Source: Symbiodinium natans (taxonomy: Eukaryota > Sar > Dinophyceae > Suessiales > Symbiodiniaceae). Taken from it: DNA of 47,500 bases. Shown in pieces: positions 38,319 to 47,500 of this stretch. Below the pieces are notes generated by a model that saw only the letters and a list, made by a program, of their open reading frames with translations, did no database searches and was not told where the DNA came from. Positions within the stretch are counted from its first letter, which is position 1. The number at the start of each line of letters is the position of its first letter. The position numbers and the translations under genes were made by a program. The stretch is from positions 712,501 through 760,000 of the forward strand of contig CAJNDS010002535.1 of NCBI GenBank assembly GCA_905221605.1, written 5' to 3'.

Positions 38319-38818
38319 ATGGCCGAAATTCAGAATTCTAAGAGGCTGTCACAGCTTGCCGGTCTGCAGTGCTGGACGCTCAGGTTTCTTTGTCTTCTTG
38401 GCAGAGCTCGCAGTGGTCTTCCTGAACCGGATCCCGGTTTGCCTGAAAACCTCATGTGGGTCGACGCCTTAGAGGCATCATGTGGGTTGACGCCTTCAGA
38501 ATTTATAAGCAGGCACTTCGAGAGCAGTCGGCAAACCACCACTGGCCTTCTTTGCGACAGGACTGGCTCCAATCGCCAGATGGGCATGCAAAAAGGTTGG
38601 GCTCCTGGTTGTGCTTTATGGGCCCCTTAGGGCCCTTTAGGGCCTTTAAGGGCCTTTTAAGGGCCCTTGAAGGGCCTTTTTTTGGGGCCTTTGTTGTTTT
38701 CTTTCCTCGCCGTTTTGCGCACAGTGTCTCAGGAGATCCGCCAAAAGATGTCGAAGCCCAAGTCGTGGCTCCCGAAGGCTGGCAGACTCTGCTACAACAT
38801 CTTACGGGGTTTTTGTAG
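38319..38818 (+). pseudogene. ORF split by a 26-bp frameshifting tandem duplication
   Basis: From the ATG at 38319 one frame reads AEIQNSKRLSQLAGLQ and later LPEPDPGLPENLMWVDA. A 26-bp imperfect duplication (CATGTGGGTYGACGCCTT at 38453 and 38479) moves MWVDA into a second frame. That frame continues FRIYKQALREQSANHH and SLRQDWLQSPDGHAKRL and ends TGA at 38818. The two halves would be one protein without the duplication. The later part crosses a palindromic AGGGCCCTT-rich tract (38615-38690), so its C-terminus is doubtful. No family recognised. Confidence 0.4.
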
Positions 38819-38881
38819 GGAGATAAGAGTTAGGGTTTTAGTTCTTGTAAAGACATGCGAATCAGGAATGCAGTCCTTTAA

Positions 38882-39091
38882 ATGATTATGCAGGGGGAGA
38901 TAGGGCACCTCATTCCGGACAAAAGCACCATGGTCAACTGCAGCGAAAGCATCAGGTGCCAGGAAACTGCAAGGCCTGTTCATGATTTCTCACACGATCG
39001 AAGCTGCCTGCCACGAAACTCTCACGTTACAGGGTATACCCTTATTGTGCACGTGACTAGTCGCGAAAACATCACGGACAATAGGCGATAG
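38882..39091 (+). CDS. Hypothetical short ORF
   Basis: A 69-codon frame from ATG (or an exon after TTATGCAG at 38893), with MVNCSESIRCQETARPVHDF and VTGYTLIVHVTSRENITDNR, ending TAG. Plausible residue use but no independent support. Confidence 0.3.
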   Translation: MIMQGEIGHLIPDKSTMVNCSESIRCQETARPVHDFSHDRSCLPRNSHVTGYTLIVHVTSRENITDNRR

Positions 39092-39296
39092 CCTTCATAG
39101 TACAGCTCTCACAACCAATGGCGAGTGAACAATCAAGTATCACGACGGTAGTAATGACCTGCGGGAGCAAGAGTCTTGATCAATGCTGAGCAGGAAGAAA
39201 TGTCTCGAAGCTCCGTTGTAGCCTGAATCAGAGCCTGGCCGGCAGCTTTCGCAAGCAAGTTTGCTTTTGCATCCGGAAAGATGCCAAAACAGCCCA

Positions 39297-39317
39297 TCGT
39301 GATGATGAATGATGATG

Positions 39318-39400
<83 letters not shown>

Positions 39401-39402
39401 CC
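39297..39402 (+). repeat. (TGATGAA)n and (GAT)n repeat
   Basis: Five GATGAAT heptamers run into about 14 GAT triplets. The minus strand encodes a chance poly-His/Ile tract. Confidence 0.9.
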
Positions 39403-39511
39403 GTGCCCTCTTCAATGAGATAATCAGATGATTCCAGATGGTCAAACGGCCAGAGCGAGAGTGGCGCGCATGGTGCCTGGGCTGCCCAATCCTCGTTGAA
39501 ACTCTTTCCAG

Positions 39512-39746
39512 GACTCAGCGACACGACCCCCCTCATCTCTCCCGGACAAGGCCAGGACGCTGGATCTCGTGGGCAGATTCCGACTCAAAGTGGAGGGCCG
39601 CCCCTTGCCTCTGAGTGTGAAAGGCCCAGCTGCGGCCAGCAGCGTGAAGTACGAGATGGAGCTGGGTCCTGGGAAGACGGCGATCTTCCTTGCGCCGCAC
39701 TCAGATCACTGAGATCCGTGTGGGGAAGCACCTGCGCACGGCGCAG
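39512..39746 (+). CDS. Exon region, gene U
   Basis: AAACTCTTTCCAG|G is the acceptor. The first frame reads TLDLVGRFRLKVEGRPLPLS, VKYEMELGPGKTAIFLAP and stops at 39710. From 39705 (after CGCCGCACTCAG) a second frame reads ITEIRVGKHLRTAQ and ends CAG|GTTGGA, in phase with the exon at 39814. Either two exons overlap here, a very short intron is present, or an indel has shifted the frame. Confidence 0.45.
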
Positions 39747-39813
39747 GTTGGAGCTGCGAGGGACGACTGCAAGAACTACAAGCTCGGTCAGCGCTTGTGC
39801 CATGTAGCCTCAG

Positions 39814-39855
39814 GTCTACTACATCATCCACAACACCCTCTTATTGGCCTGTGCC
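39814..39855 (+). CDS. Exon candidate, gene U, hydrophobic
   Basis: GCCATGTAGCCTCAG|G is the acceptor. It reads VYYIIHNTLLLACA and then TGA, or a GA donor (T|GAGTGA). Joined to the preceding piece it gives RTAQVYYIIHNTLL in phase. Confidence 0.4.
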
Positions 39856-39934
39856 TGAGTGAAAAATCCATCCTCCCAACAAGGCAAAAAACTCAAAAAA
39901 AAACTCCTGCTCTGAGGCTCTGACGTCTTGGTCC

Positions 39935-40174
39935 ATGAGGAATGGCCTCATGTCCAGCGGGCTGGGCCTTGATTGGGAGGCGCCTCCCGACGTCCCGACA
40001 TGTCCACGGGATATTGAGAACCCCTCCCTCCAGCGTCTGCTGCCTCCGGGGGTCTCTGCTCTTGACTCTAGAGACCATAGTCATCGTCTCTTCAGGAAGT
40101 ATTCAAAGTGTTTGTCGTACATCCTTAGGAATTATGCCTTCATTCTTGTGATATCACACCCCGGAAAAATATGA
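39935..40174 (+). CDS. Hypothetical ORF or exon
   Basis: A 79-codon frame from ATG reads SSGLGLDWEAPPDVPTCPRD, IENPSLQRLLPPGVSALDSR, RLFRKYSKCLSYILRNYAFI and ends TGA. It has good protein character. It could be a small gene, or a downstream exon of gene U. No family recognised. Confidence 0.4.
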   Translation: MRNGLMSSGLGLDWEAPPDVPTCPRDIENPSLQRLLPPGVSALDSRDHSHRLFRKYSKCLSYILRNYAFILVISHPGKI

Positions 40175-40314
40175 AGGATTAGATTGTTTGCGAAGGTCCT
40201 ACGGGGAGTACAGTTTAGATGGACATGGCGTTCGGCCGTCGGTTGGACTTAGGTTCTGCCCTACATCCGCGCCCACGGGGCGCAAACAAAGAATTCAGAG
40301 CTTGTTGCATGCAG

Positions 40315-40503
40315 CCCTAAACCCCAAACCCGAAACCCTAAACCCTAAACCCTAAACCCTAAACCCCAAACCCTAAACCCCAAACCCTAAACCCTAAACC
40401 CCAAATTCTAAACCCTAAACCCTAAACCCTAAACCCTAAACCCTAAACCCTAAACCCTAAACCCTAAACCCTAAACCCTAAACCCTAAACCCTAAACCCT
40501 AGA
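40315..40503 (-). repeat. Telomere-like array (CCCTAAA)n
   Basis: About 26 heptamers with CCCCAAA units in the first half. Bases 40175-40314 hold nothing recognisable. Confidence 0.95.
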
Positions 40504-40646
40504 TTTGCCTGGAGGTTCTGTGGTTTTGGCTGGTGGCGTGAGCCCTGGCCTTCACACGCTCGCTTGGTGCGGTCTGGTTCAGTTCATCCTGTTGGATTCT
40601 GATTCTGGAGCCACATGGGGGTTTAGGGTTAGAGTTTAGGGTTCAT

Positions 40647-40742
40647 GGGGGTTTCCAAAAATAGGGGGTACCCATTTCGGGGGTTGCGATACCCGAGTAT
40701 TTTGGGGTATATTGGGGAATCCCTATTTTGGGGCAATGCCCA
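40647..40742. mobile_element. MITE-A copy
   Basis: Starts GGGGGTTTCCAAAAATAGGG. The right end, CCCTATTTTGGGGCAA, has diverged. Confidence 0.55.
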
Positions 40743-40834
40743 TATGCAGAGATGACGTCAACTCCAGGTATCTAACTTATCACGCAGCCCAAATTTCGTG
40801 AGACCTTTTGCCCCCCAAGAGCCTCTTGTCACAG

Positions 40835-40942
40835 ACGGTCTTGGCCGTGGATGTGGTGGGCTACACGATTGTGTCCATTCAGGACGGGCGGGGTGCAGGC
40901 AAAAAAGAGGGCTCTGAGATGCCATATGCCAGTGACAAGTAG
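40835..40942 (+). CDS. Terminal exon candidate
   Basis: GCCTCTTGTCACAG is the acceptor. The frame reads TVLAVDVVGYTIVSIQDGRG, AGKKEGSEMPYASDK, then TAG. Alternatively it could splice onward to 41066. No family recognised. Confidence 0.5.
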   Translation, partial: TVLAVDVVGYTIVSIQDGRGAGKKEGSEMPYASDK

Positions 40943-41065
40943 AATGTACATATGTAACATATCTAAACATATACACATATATACATATATACACGCATAT
41001 ACATATTTGCATATAATTTTGTACATATATATATGTTTATGTTGTAATGTGCGTATGTCCTGCAG

Positions 41066-41170
41066 GCCACCTGGATCAACCACATTGTTCCACATCCCGC
41101 TGGCGCGATGCTGTTTAGTGTCGCTGCCCCGACTATCAATGCACAGCATAGGGGCACCGATAGCCACTGA
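41066..41170 (+). CDS. Terminal exon candidate
   Basis: GTATGTCCTGCAG|G is the acceptor. There are 34 codons, ATWINHIVPHPAGAMLFSVA then APTINAQHRGTDSH, and TGA. An AT-rich tract (40960-41040) precedes it. No family recognised. Confidence 0.5.
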   Translation, partial: ATWINHIVPHPAGAMLFSVAAPTINAQHRGTDSH

Positions 41171-41805
41171 CGTAGATTGATGTCAGGTGTGGTTTGGTGT
41201 GTGTGTGTGTGTGTGGGCGCGTGTGTTCTAGCAGGTGTCGTCGTTTTTATGTAGTGGTGATGCTGCTGATGGCAGTGCCGGTCGTCGAGTAGTAGGTAGC
41301 AGCCGCAATGGCAGTAGCAGCAGCTGTGGTGGTGGTGGTACGTGGAGCATCAGAGTATAGTTGTTGTGCAGACGCCGCTGGCTCCAGCGGGCGCGGTCAA
41401 ACAAAAAAAAGCCTTCACCCAATTGGAACTCTGCTGTCGTGCCTGGCACGTGCTTGCCGTATGTAATGCCTTGATGGTGGTAGTTGTGGCAGTACAGCAG
41501 TCGTGGTAGTCGTGGTAGATACTAGTGGTGGTGCCGGCGGTGGCGATGAAAGGATGTTTGCCCTGTGCGGCGGAGGTTCTTCCCATTCTTGGACCACGAG
41601 TGGACCTATTGAAGGACAGCAGCCCACTGAGTGGTTCAGTGCCCGCTTTGAAACTTACTGAAATATTCGAGCCTCGGTGTTCGTGCACGTTCGGGCGCAC
41701 CGTGGGCCGAAATGTTCAGTCATTTCAAAGCTCTCAAGATGAAAGCACTGGTATCTTTAGACACTTGCGAGACTTGGTCATGACCCGTGCCAGCAAAGGA
41801 CGATT
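41171..41805. other. Triplet-rich spacer upstream of the secreted gene
   Basis: Holds (GT)n at 41197-41215 and GTG/GTA/GCA triplet-rich sequence (41250-41560). A 94-codon plus frame at 41525-41809 is open but unsupported; it may be an upstream or untranslated region. Confidence 0.45.
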
Positions 41806-41889
41806 TTGATGGTGGCCGCCGCAGCCGTTTCTGTCTCGAACGCTTCCTGTCGCCTCGTGAAGGTCGTCAAGGTTTGGCTTCAAGATTCA

Positions 41890-42414
41890 ATGAAGCTTCT
41901 TTCCATTCTCGCGTGCACTTTGCTGGGCGCGGGGTGGGGTGCGAAACTTCGCGGCCAGGGTGTGCGAGAGATCAACTTCGCCGACTTTGTGCAGAAGGCG
42001 GAGGCTCTGGTCAAGGCAGGGCAGGGCGTGACGCCGGAGGAGAAGGAGATCTTCGAGTCGGTGGAGAAGACCATCTTGGAGACCACCCTGCCTTCCTTAA
42101 GCGAGGCCGCGAAGAAGTCCCAGCAGCTTCTTGACACGGCCTTTGCAGGCGTCGGGGTGTGCAACGCAGAGTTTGCCACGGAGAAGGCCAAGGCGACCGC
42201 TGCCAAGGAAGAAGCTCTGGCCAAGAACTCGGCCCATGAGAAGCTCCTGGAGGACATCGCGTCCACGGCTCAGCAGGTCACGAAGCTGAGTGAGGCGCTG
42301 GGCAGCTGGATGTCGGCGAACGCCGCGCCGGAGGGTGCGCTGAAGAGCCAGCCAGCCTCGGCCGAGTTGGCCGTGACAGCATCTTGCTTCATCTTAATGT
42401 CTTCCGAGGCGTAG
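41890..42414 (+). CDS. Secreted helical protein, N-terminal part of a disrupted gene
   Basis: The ATG at 41890 is chosen because it puts a signal peptide, KLLSILACTLLGAGWG, at the N-terminus. The frame is open back to an ATG at 41806. The mature part is helical and Ala/Lys/Glu-rich: REINFADFVQKAEALVKAGQ, TPEEKEIFESVEKTILETTL, FATEKAKATAAKEEALAKNS and EALGSWMSANAAPEGAL, ending TAG. From general knowledge this resembles the N-terminal half of a large dinoflagellate secreted family whose C-terminal half is like the ORF at 42905-44377. Telomere-like repeats and an unrelated-looking exon lie between the two. It could also be a complete short protein. Confidence 0.6.
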   Translation: MKLLSILACTLLGAGWGAKLRGQGVREINFADFVQKAEALVKAGQGVTPEEKEIFESVEKTILETTLPSLSEAAKKSQQLLDTAFAGVGVCNAEFATEKAKATAAKEEALAKNSAHEKLLEDIASTAQQVTKLSEALGSWMSANAAPEGALKSQPASAELAVTASCFILMSSEA

Positions 42415-42473
42415 GTTGTTTCGCCCATCATATCTAGCCTCATGGAAGCGCCTTTTCAACCCCGTCTCTTGTA

Positions 42474-42506
42474 CCCTAAACCCTAAACCCTCAACCCTAA
42501 ACCCTA
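42474..42506 (-). repeat. Short telomere-like array
   Basis: Four CCCTAAA-type units between the two parts of the secreted gene. Confidence 0.85.
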
Positions 42507-42533
42507 TCGAGGGCCAGTCCATGCAGCCCTCAG

Positions 42534-42674
42534 GCACGGGCCTACGCGGAGTGGGGCCAGGGCTACGTCTCGCGCTGGGATCCCCTGGCAGCTGCCAAGC
42601 TGGTGTTCCAGGGCCTCGAGAACGACAAGGAGAAGGTTGAGGAGGAGCGAACCGAGAAGTACCTTGGAGACCAA
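42534..42674 (+). CDS. Exon candidate within the secreted-gene region
   Basis: CATGCAGCCCTCAG|G and CAA|GTTACA bound 47 codons: ARAYAEWGQGYVSRWDPLAA, AKLVFQGLENDKEKVEEERT, EKYLGDQ. Phase 0 on both sides. It could splice in frame to ATC at 42799, giving an intron of 124 bp. Charged and helical; whether it belongs to the flanking secreted gene is uncertain. Confidence 0.5.
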
Positions 42675-42798
42675 GTTACAACCCCAAAAGGGTATCATGG
42701 TTCATATACCTCATGGCTCATGTACCTTCAAAGAGGGAGTATAGTAGCCCAATTTTTCAGGGTTCAACTGGTCTGCAAGGTACTGCAGCTGGCGTCAG

Positions 42799-44377
42799 AT
42801 CAAGGACCTCACGATCAACAGCTACGAGGTCTGCTGGACGCAGGCCACAGCCACCTTCGCGGCCGCGCTGTCTGAGGAGGAGTCGACCTCCCAAGAGCAC
42901 GTTCCAGGTGGTGCACAAGCTGCAGTGCTTGCTGCGGGTGCTGAAGGCCCCGGTGGATCAGCACCAGGCGAAGAGCGCGGAGTGTGAGGCGCAGAGTGTG
43001 GATGCCTCAGGTGTTCGCCTCCAGAAGCCGACCTTACCCCAGAAGGAAAGCGTCGAGGCCGTCCAGAGCTTCGGGATCGACGTGCGCATCGCCTGCTCGG
43101 AAGCCGAGGCTTGGGACATTTTGCCTCCCTTGGAGGCAGGCGCCGCGCCCAAGACCGTGTCCTTGCAGTTCCCCTTCTACCTGGGAGACATCGCGAGCCA
43201 TCCGGGGGTGGCTGTGGAGAAGCTCTCAGAGAGCAAGGCTGTGGCCTGTGGCCGGGAGAGCAGGTGGGGAACTCCATACAGCTGCTTGGTACTTCTCTTC
43301 ACCGGCTCTGGCCTCGTGGCCGGGCCAAGATATCCCGTCGGGGACTTCAAGCCCATTGAGGCAAGCCTGCTGCGGCTCTCCTCCAACAAGGTGCTCTTCT
43401 GTGGCAGGATCTCGTGGACCAAGTGCCAGGCCTTCCTGGTGGAGGGCACCAGTGTGGAGAAGTATGGCGGGCTCATCGATATTCCTCACGGGCCATCCCG
43501 CAAGGCTCTTATGAGCACAGGAGGGGAGGGGGTTCTAAATGGTCTTCAAGCCCTCAAGCAGCTTCCCAAGATCATCCCCGCATTCATAGGCCGTAGTGTG
43601 CTGGTTGTGTCGGTGACATGTTCCAAATCATTCCCGTCTCCCGAAGGAGTCGCGCTGGAGGACGGCAAGGTGTTGCTTTGCCAGAACGAGGACTATGAAT
43701 GGGCCAAGAATGCCCACATCACCTGTGCTGTGGTCACTGACACCGGCTCCAGCATGTCTGTCGGCAGCTTGGCCACCCTCAAGGAGGGGCTCACGCATGC
43801 CTATGCGTATGCTGCCTTGGCAGCGGTTGCTCCCGACAGCGTCTTCGTCTGCCACGATGATCATGCCAAGCACTACTGCGGCATGCTGCAGATCAAAGGC
43901 ACCAACGTGGAAGGGCCGGCATCGTGGGTTCTTGCGCCCATGAACGGATACGAGCCTGCCGTGGAGATTCTCAACTCGAACATGGCCATGCTCTGTGTGT
44001 CCGCCTCCCACCAGTGCTCTTTGTTCTCCGTCTCCGGCACATCGGCGACGTCCATCCCAGACACCTTGGCAAAGGCGCCGGTCACCAAGGGCGAGAACAA
44101 AGGTCCCAGGATGGCGCGCCTCTGGGCCGACGCTGTCACCTACTGCTGGACGGAATTCGAGAGTGTGGGCCGTACCCCCTGGTGCACGTCGGCCACGGTG
44201 AAGGACCAGAAGATCACCTGGGGCACCAAGGAACGCCTGGCGGTCGGATGGAGCAACCGTGTGGCCATGGCGGATCTGGGCCCGGGGAAGGTCTTGGCCT
44301 GCTACTCGGATTGGGACAAGGATCGCCAGGGCGACCTCGTCAAGTCCGGCTGCGCAGGATTCGTCCTCCCCCAGTGA
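42799..44377 (+). pseudogene. Secreted repeat protein, C-terminal part, one-base frameshift
   Basis: From ATC at 42799 (after GGCGTCAG) one frame reads IKDLTINSYEVCWTQATATF then AAALSEEESTSQEHV. At about 42904 the coding signal moves by one base into the long frame, which reads VVHKLQCLLRVLKAP and continues to TGA at 44375. This large part has repeated KVLxC-type blades: SSNKVLFCGRISW, EDGKVLLCQNEDYEW, DSVFVCHDDHAKHYCG, MAMLCVSASHQCSLFS, VTYCWTEFESVGRTPWC and GKVLACYSDWDKDRQG. These suggest a beta-propeller-like or Cys-rich extracellular fold, which is inferred. The single extra base could be a real lesion or a sequencing error. The frame upstream of 42900 in the long ORF is spurious. Confidence 0.6.
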
Positions 44378-44939
44378 CCAGTGACGCGCGGTGAGAGTGC
44401 CAGTCAAAAGTCCCCCCGACTTGCTGCGCATGCTGTGGCAGAAGCTTCCCTGAGCCCTAAATTCCCCTTAAATTCCCTACATTCCCTTAAATTCCCTAAA
44501 CCTCCACTCTCTGGCGAAGTTCCCATTCCAGGACTGCCTTTTTGTCGGCGCGGTCTTTCAGCTGGCCGTTTGCGCTGAAAGCCACACCGCCCGGCTGCTA
44601 GGCGGGACCTTCTGAAGCCTCCAGCTTTCGAGTTGTGTAAGATATCCCGATATGTTGGGGAGCTCAAGACGCCTTGAACGGAGTGTACCATCAGCTAGCA
44701 GTAAGGAGGCCCCTTATCATGAAATAAGGAGTATTCCCTTCGGCTCCCTGGGTAAAATTCAGTCAGTATGGGAGGCTCTCAGCCTTAACCTGAAGATGTC
44801 GGGGAGGGGAGAGAGTTGAGAAGGGATCTTGGGGATTGAGCCTCAGCCGAGAAGTCATTCAGATGTTGTCAGTTCTCAAGTTTGAATCCACTCTAGCTTT
44901 TTGTGGCCCAAACGAAGCAAAGAGCTGTGAATGACAGGC
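44378..44939. other. Downstream region without a called gene
   Basis: Contains TTCCCTTAAATTCCC-type repeats (44455-44500) and an AAGGAGGCCCCTTATCATGA inverted patch near 44700. Short frames only. Confidence 0.4.
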
Positions 44940-45041
44940 ATGTGGTTCGGCAACCTGGCCCTCATTACCATATTTGCGCCCGCGCCGCTCTTGCAGATCT
45001 CTCAGAAGTCTTGCCAGTGTGTGGCGGCGGTTTTTGGGGAG
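44940..45041 (+). CDS. First-exon candidate with hydrophobic N-terminus
   Basis: ATG at 44940, then MWFGNLALITIFAPAPLLQ resembling a signal peptide, then ISQKSCQCVAAVFGE before a GTTTGG donor. An alternative acceptor, GCCGCTCTTGCAG, would start the exon at 44997. Phase 0 fits the exon at 45250. Confidence 0.45.
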
Positions 45042-45095
45042 GTTTGGCACTGACAACCATAATGGCAGTAATAATCGTGAAGATGACAGTGACAA

Positions 45096-45213
45096 TGAAA
45101 CCCTAAACCCTAAACCCTGAACCCTAAACCCTAAACCCTAAACCCTAAACCCTAAACCCTAAACCCCAAACCCCTAAACCCTAAACCCTAAACCCTAACC
45201 CCCTAAACCCTAC
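45096..45213 (-). repeat. Telomere-like array (CCCTAAA)n
   Basis: About 15 heptamers filling the proposed intron between the exons at 44940 and 45250. Confidence 0.95.
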
Positions 45214-45249
45214 ACAATGGGTAGATGTGCAGTTGCCAGTGTCATGCAG

Positions 45250-45294
45250 GCTTCTGTGATCTTTGCCGTGACCTTCATGTTTGTTCGCCCGCCT
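45250..45294 (+). CDS. Exon candidate, hydrophobic
   Basis: GTGTCATGCAG|G and CCT|GTAAGG bound 15 codons, ASVIFAVTFMFVRPP, a membrane-like stretch. The donor is consensus. An alternative acceptor at 45232 would add six codons. Confidence 0.55.
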
Positions 45295-45345
45295 GTAAGG
45301 ATGGTCGAGCCGAGCACGAGGAGCCACTGGGGCACTTTGGGAATT

Positions 45346-45505
45346 TCGGGTTTAGGGTTAGGGTTTAGGGTTTGGGGCACTTTGGGAGTTTCGGGTTTAG
45401 GGTTAGGGTTTAGGGTTTAGGGTTTAGGGTTTGGGGTTTAGGGTTTAGGGTTTAGGGTTTCGGGTTCAGGGTTCAGGCTTTAGGGTTTAGGGTTTGGGGT
45501 TTCGG
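45346..45505 (+). repeat. Telomere-like array (TTTAGGG)n with a duplicated block
   Basis: TTTAGGG repeats in which a 40-base block (GGGGCACTTTGGGAATTTCG and what follows) is present twice. Degenerate CCCTTAAA-type repeats lie at 45910-46150. Confidence 0.9.
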
Positions 45506-46155
45506 CGTAACGGTGTGGCAAGAAGCGGTCTGTTGATTGTAGAGCCGTCGCCGCAAATTCGAAGAGTCTGTTCCTCTGTCGCTACTGGAATCCTTTTTAT
45601 TGCTGTACAGCCTGATTTGCTTTAAGGCTGCACAGCGTATCTGAGCCTCAGCCGGTTTGGTGAGAAGGTGTGGACGAAGTGCGAGCTAATTCTCATGGTC
45701 AATGCGTCTTGCGTCTTCTGTGTAGGCAGGTAGGTTTCACCAATCATTTTTTATCATTTGTATTGCCCTTAAACCCTATGTAATCCTTCTTAAAGCCATA
45801 GCAATTCAAATTTCATAAGGTCCCCAAACCTGTGTCAGTGTGTAGAAGGGCAGGAGCGCGAGGGTCTTCATCACGCTAAGTGTCAGAGCAGTCAGAGAGG
45901 GACGAAGGAGAGAACCCTTAGACCCTAAAACCCTGTCAAGCCTTAGACCCTTAAAACCCTTAAACCCTGTAAACCCCAAAGCCCTTCAACCCTCCACCCG
46001 TAAAACCCCTAACCCTTCAAACCCTTAAAACCCCAGAACCCCTAAGACCCTTAAAAGCCCTTTAAAGCCCAACAACCTCGAAGCCCTGAACCCGTCGAAC
46101 CCTCAAAAACCCTTAAACCGTGAACCTCCCTTAAAAGCACCCTAAAGCCCGCAAG

Positions 46156-46252
46156 CCTACCGGTGCACTTGAGGAGGGACCTTGCCAGAGAGTTTTTGGC
46201 CGCCTTGGTGGCCAGACTCAAGGAGGCTCCCGGTGCTGGCCTGCTAGGTTGA
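46156..46252 (+). CDS. Terminal exon candidate
   Basis: The frame reads LPVHLRRDLAREFLAALVAR then LKEAPGAGLLG and TGA, an amphipathic helix with clear protein character. The acceptor could be CGCAAG at 46155 or CTTGAG at 46173. It may be the last exon of the gene starting at 44940, but the phase is not settled. Confidence 0.5.
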
Positions 46253-46748
46253 GGGTTCTTGGTTATCGTTGTGGGTTGTGTAAGGCTTAAGTAGGTTTAA
46301 GGCTTGAGGGTTTGGGATGAGGGTATAGGAGGCATGTATGTGTCTGTACTCACGCACATGCTCAGGCTCTCACACAAAGAGGAATGTCGTGAGCAGAGGC
46401 AGCGTCCAGCACCCAGGTTGCTGTTCTCATGAAGGGTAGTTTTCTGGTCCCTTCTTATGGTCCTTCTCTTCTTTAAAGGGTGCTGAAGCATGGGCCCTTT
46501 TCGTTTTATAGGTTATATAGGGGGTATATAATACCTTGATCCTTACCCCAGGACCCGCCAGAAAAGAGTGCCCTGATTCTCGGAAAGCCTCGCTTACGGC
46601 CCAGCAGACCTGTGCCCTGCTAGGCGCCGCAGCCAGTGCAGCAGGCTTCCGCATATATTAGCAGGTTCTGAATCTTCTGGGTTCGTGTTTCGGATCTTAT
46701 ATTGAGCTACCCCATTCTGACAACTCAAATTAGGGCTTAGGGCTTCAG

Positions 46749-46975
46749 GAGTTGGACTTCGACTGGATGGTGTTGGGCTGTGGGGAATCTTCTTCTTCTC
46801 TGCCACCATGTTGGGGTGTGTACTCTAGGAGCCTGAAAGAATTAGAACAAGGATTTGGGGGTTATTATGGTATAATGACAAACGGACCACAAGGGAATAT
46901 TACTAGTACTTATTCCGACCCCTATATTACATTCCGTTTCCTCCCTTGGACGGGGGCCTGTCGCAGTATATGAGG
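46749..46975 (+). CDS. Terminal exon candidate
   Basis: GGGCTTAGGGCTTCAG|G is the acceptor. The frame reads ELDFDWMVLGCGESSSSLPP, then KELEQGFGGYYGIMTNGPQG and ends TGA. The second half is AT-rich with different composition, so the true exon may end earlier, for example at GT 46818. Confidence 0.4.
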
Positions 46976-47500
46976 GGAACTTTAAAAGGGCACAACCCTA
47001 TAGGGGTACCAGTCTTAATCCCTTGACATTGCCCTCACAATAAATTGGGTCGAGTTGCCGCCTGCTGCAGCAACTGCAGTGCTACCTGCATGGGTCAGGC
47101 AATCCCCAAACCTCCTCATGGGCGAGCATGTGTTGTTCCTTGAGTCTACTTGTCTAACATGTATCACACGTTCCACACATTCAGTGATCTTTTGAGCACT
47201 GGCACCTTTTGGTAGAGTGAGAAGATCAAATGCATGCAGGACAAACTCGGAAGATAATTTGTGCATACATGGCAACAGATACATGAGATTCGTAGGCGCG
47301 TGTGCAGAAGTCCAGCAGCATTCAGATACATTTGAACAGGTTCATGGTCATACCCACGCGCATAAGCCCACATGCAAGCATATGTACATGCAAGTCCACA
47401 TGTGCCGGGAAACGTTTGTATGAACGCTTCTCAGTCTCTTCTTCCCACGCTGCCCGAGGAAGCAGGGATCTAAACTCCAGTCCAGACGGGGGTTTGCTCG
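46976..47500. other. Unassigned window end
   Basis: No repeat or exon is evident. Short frames on both strands lack splice motifs. Confidence 0.4.

Overview
The window reads as nuclear DNA of a dinoflagellate, most likely a Suessiales/Symbiodiniaceae-type genome; this is inferred and the genus cannot be told. The grounds are: plant-type telomere heptamers (TTTAGGG/CCCTAAA) scattered at dozens of internal sites in both orientations; short exon-like islands whose 5' splice sites are often GC instead of GT; an RCC1-like repeat protein with DGSVVTWGD units and a secreted repeat protein, both of kinds I associate with Symbiodiniaceae; and no bacterial-type operons. I found no rRNA or tRNA gene, CRISPR array or dinoflagellate spliced-leader relic by eye.

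Layout. 0.8-11.5 kb: a chain of small plus-strand exon candidates (about 60 bp each, mostly phase 0, many hydrophobic), called 'gene A', separated by telomere-like arrays and short inverted-repeat elements. 11.7-13.6 kb: the clearest intact gene, a single-exon ankyrin-repeat protein with an N-terminal SHQW/WYDYFSVPQ/RRGWCRIE domain. 14.8-15.4 kb: a broken ubiquitin-like/RCC1-like gene, frameshifted by a 10-bp tandem duplication and cut off where a telomere-like array begins. 15.5-21.5 kb: more exon candidates ('gene C') among very large repeats, including 560 bp of CCCTAAA and about 690 bp of a 21-bp repeat with an inverted core. 22-27.1 kb: 'gene Z', whose last two exons are split by an inverted-repeat element that behaves like an introner. 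27.5-33 kb: 'gene W' and 'gene V'. 34.8-38 kb: 'gene X', whose proposed intron holds a 1.15-kb CA repeat, and 'gene Y', four exons joining in phase, one intron being a second introner-like element. 38.3-41.2 kb: a frameshifted ORF and further terminal exons. 41.9-44.4 kb: a signal-peptide protein and a long repeat-like secreted protein, probably two pieces of one disrupted gene. 44.9-47 kb: last exon candidates.

The unusual feature is how genes and repeats are interleaved. Telomere-type arrays and several families of short inverted-repeat elements fill the introns. In places they sit exactly at splice sites or at gene breakpoints, so telomere-like DNA and introner-like elements appear to have shaped gene structure here.

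Most exon calls rest on reading frame, splice motifs and phase only, without homology searches or transcripts. Gene letters are labels for this report. Exons within a letter are grouped by strand, order and phase and may belong to more than one gene.
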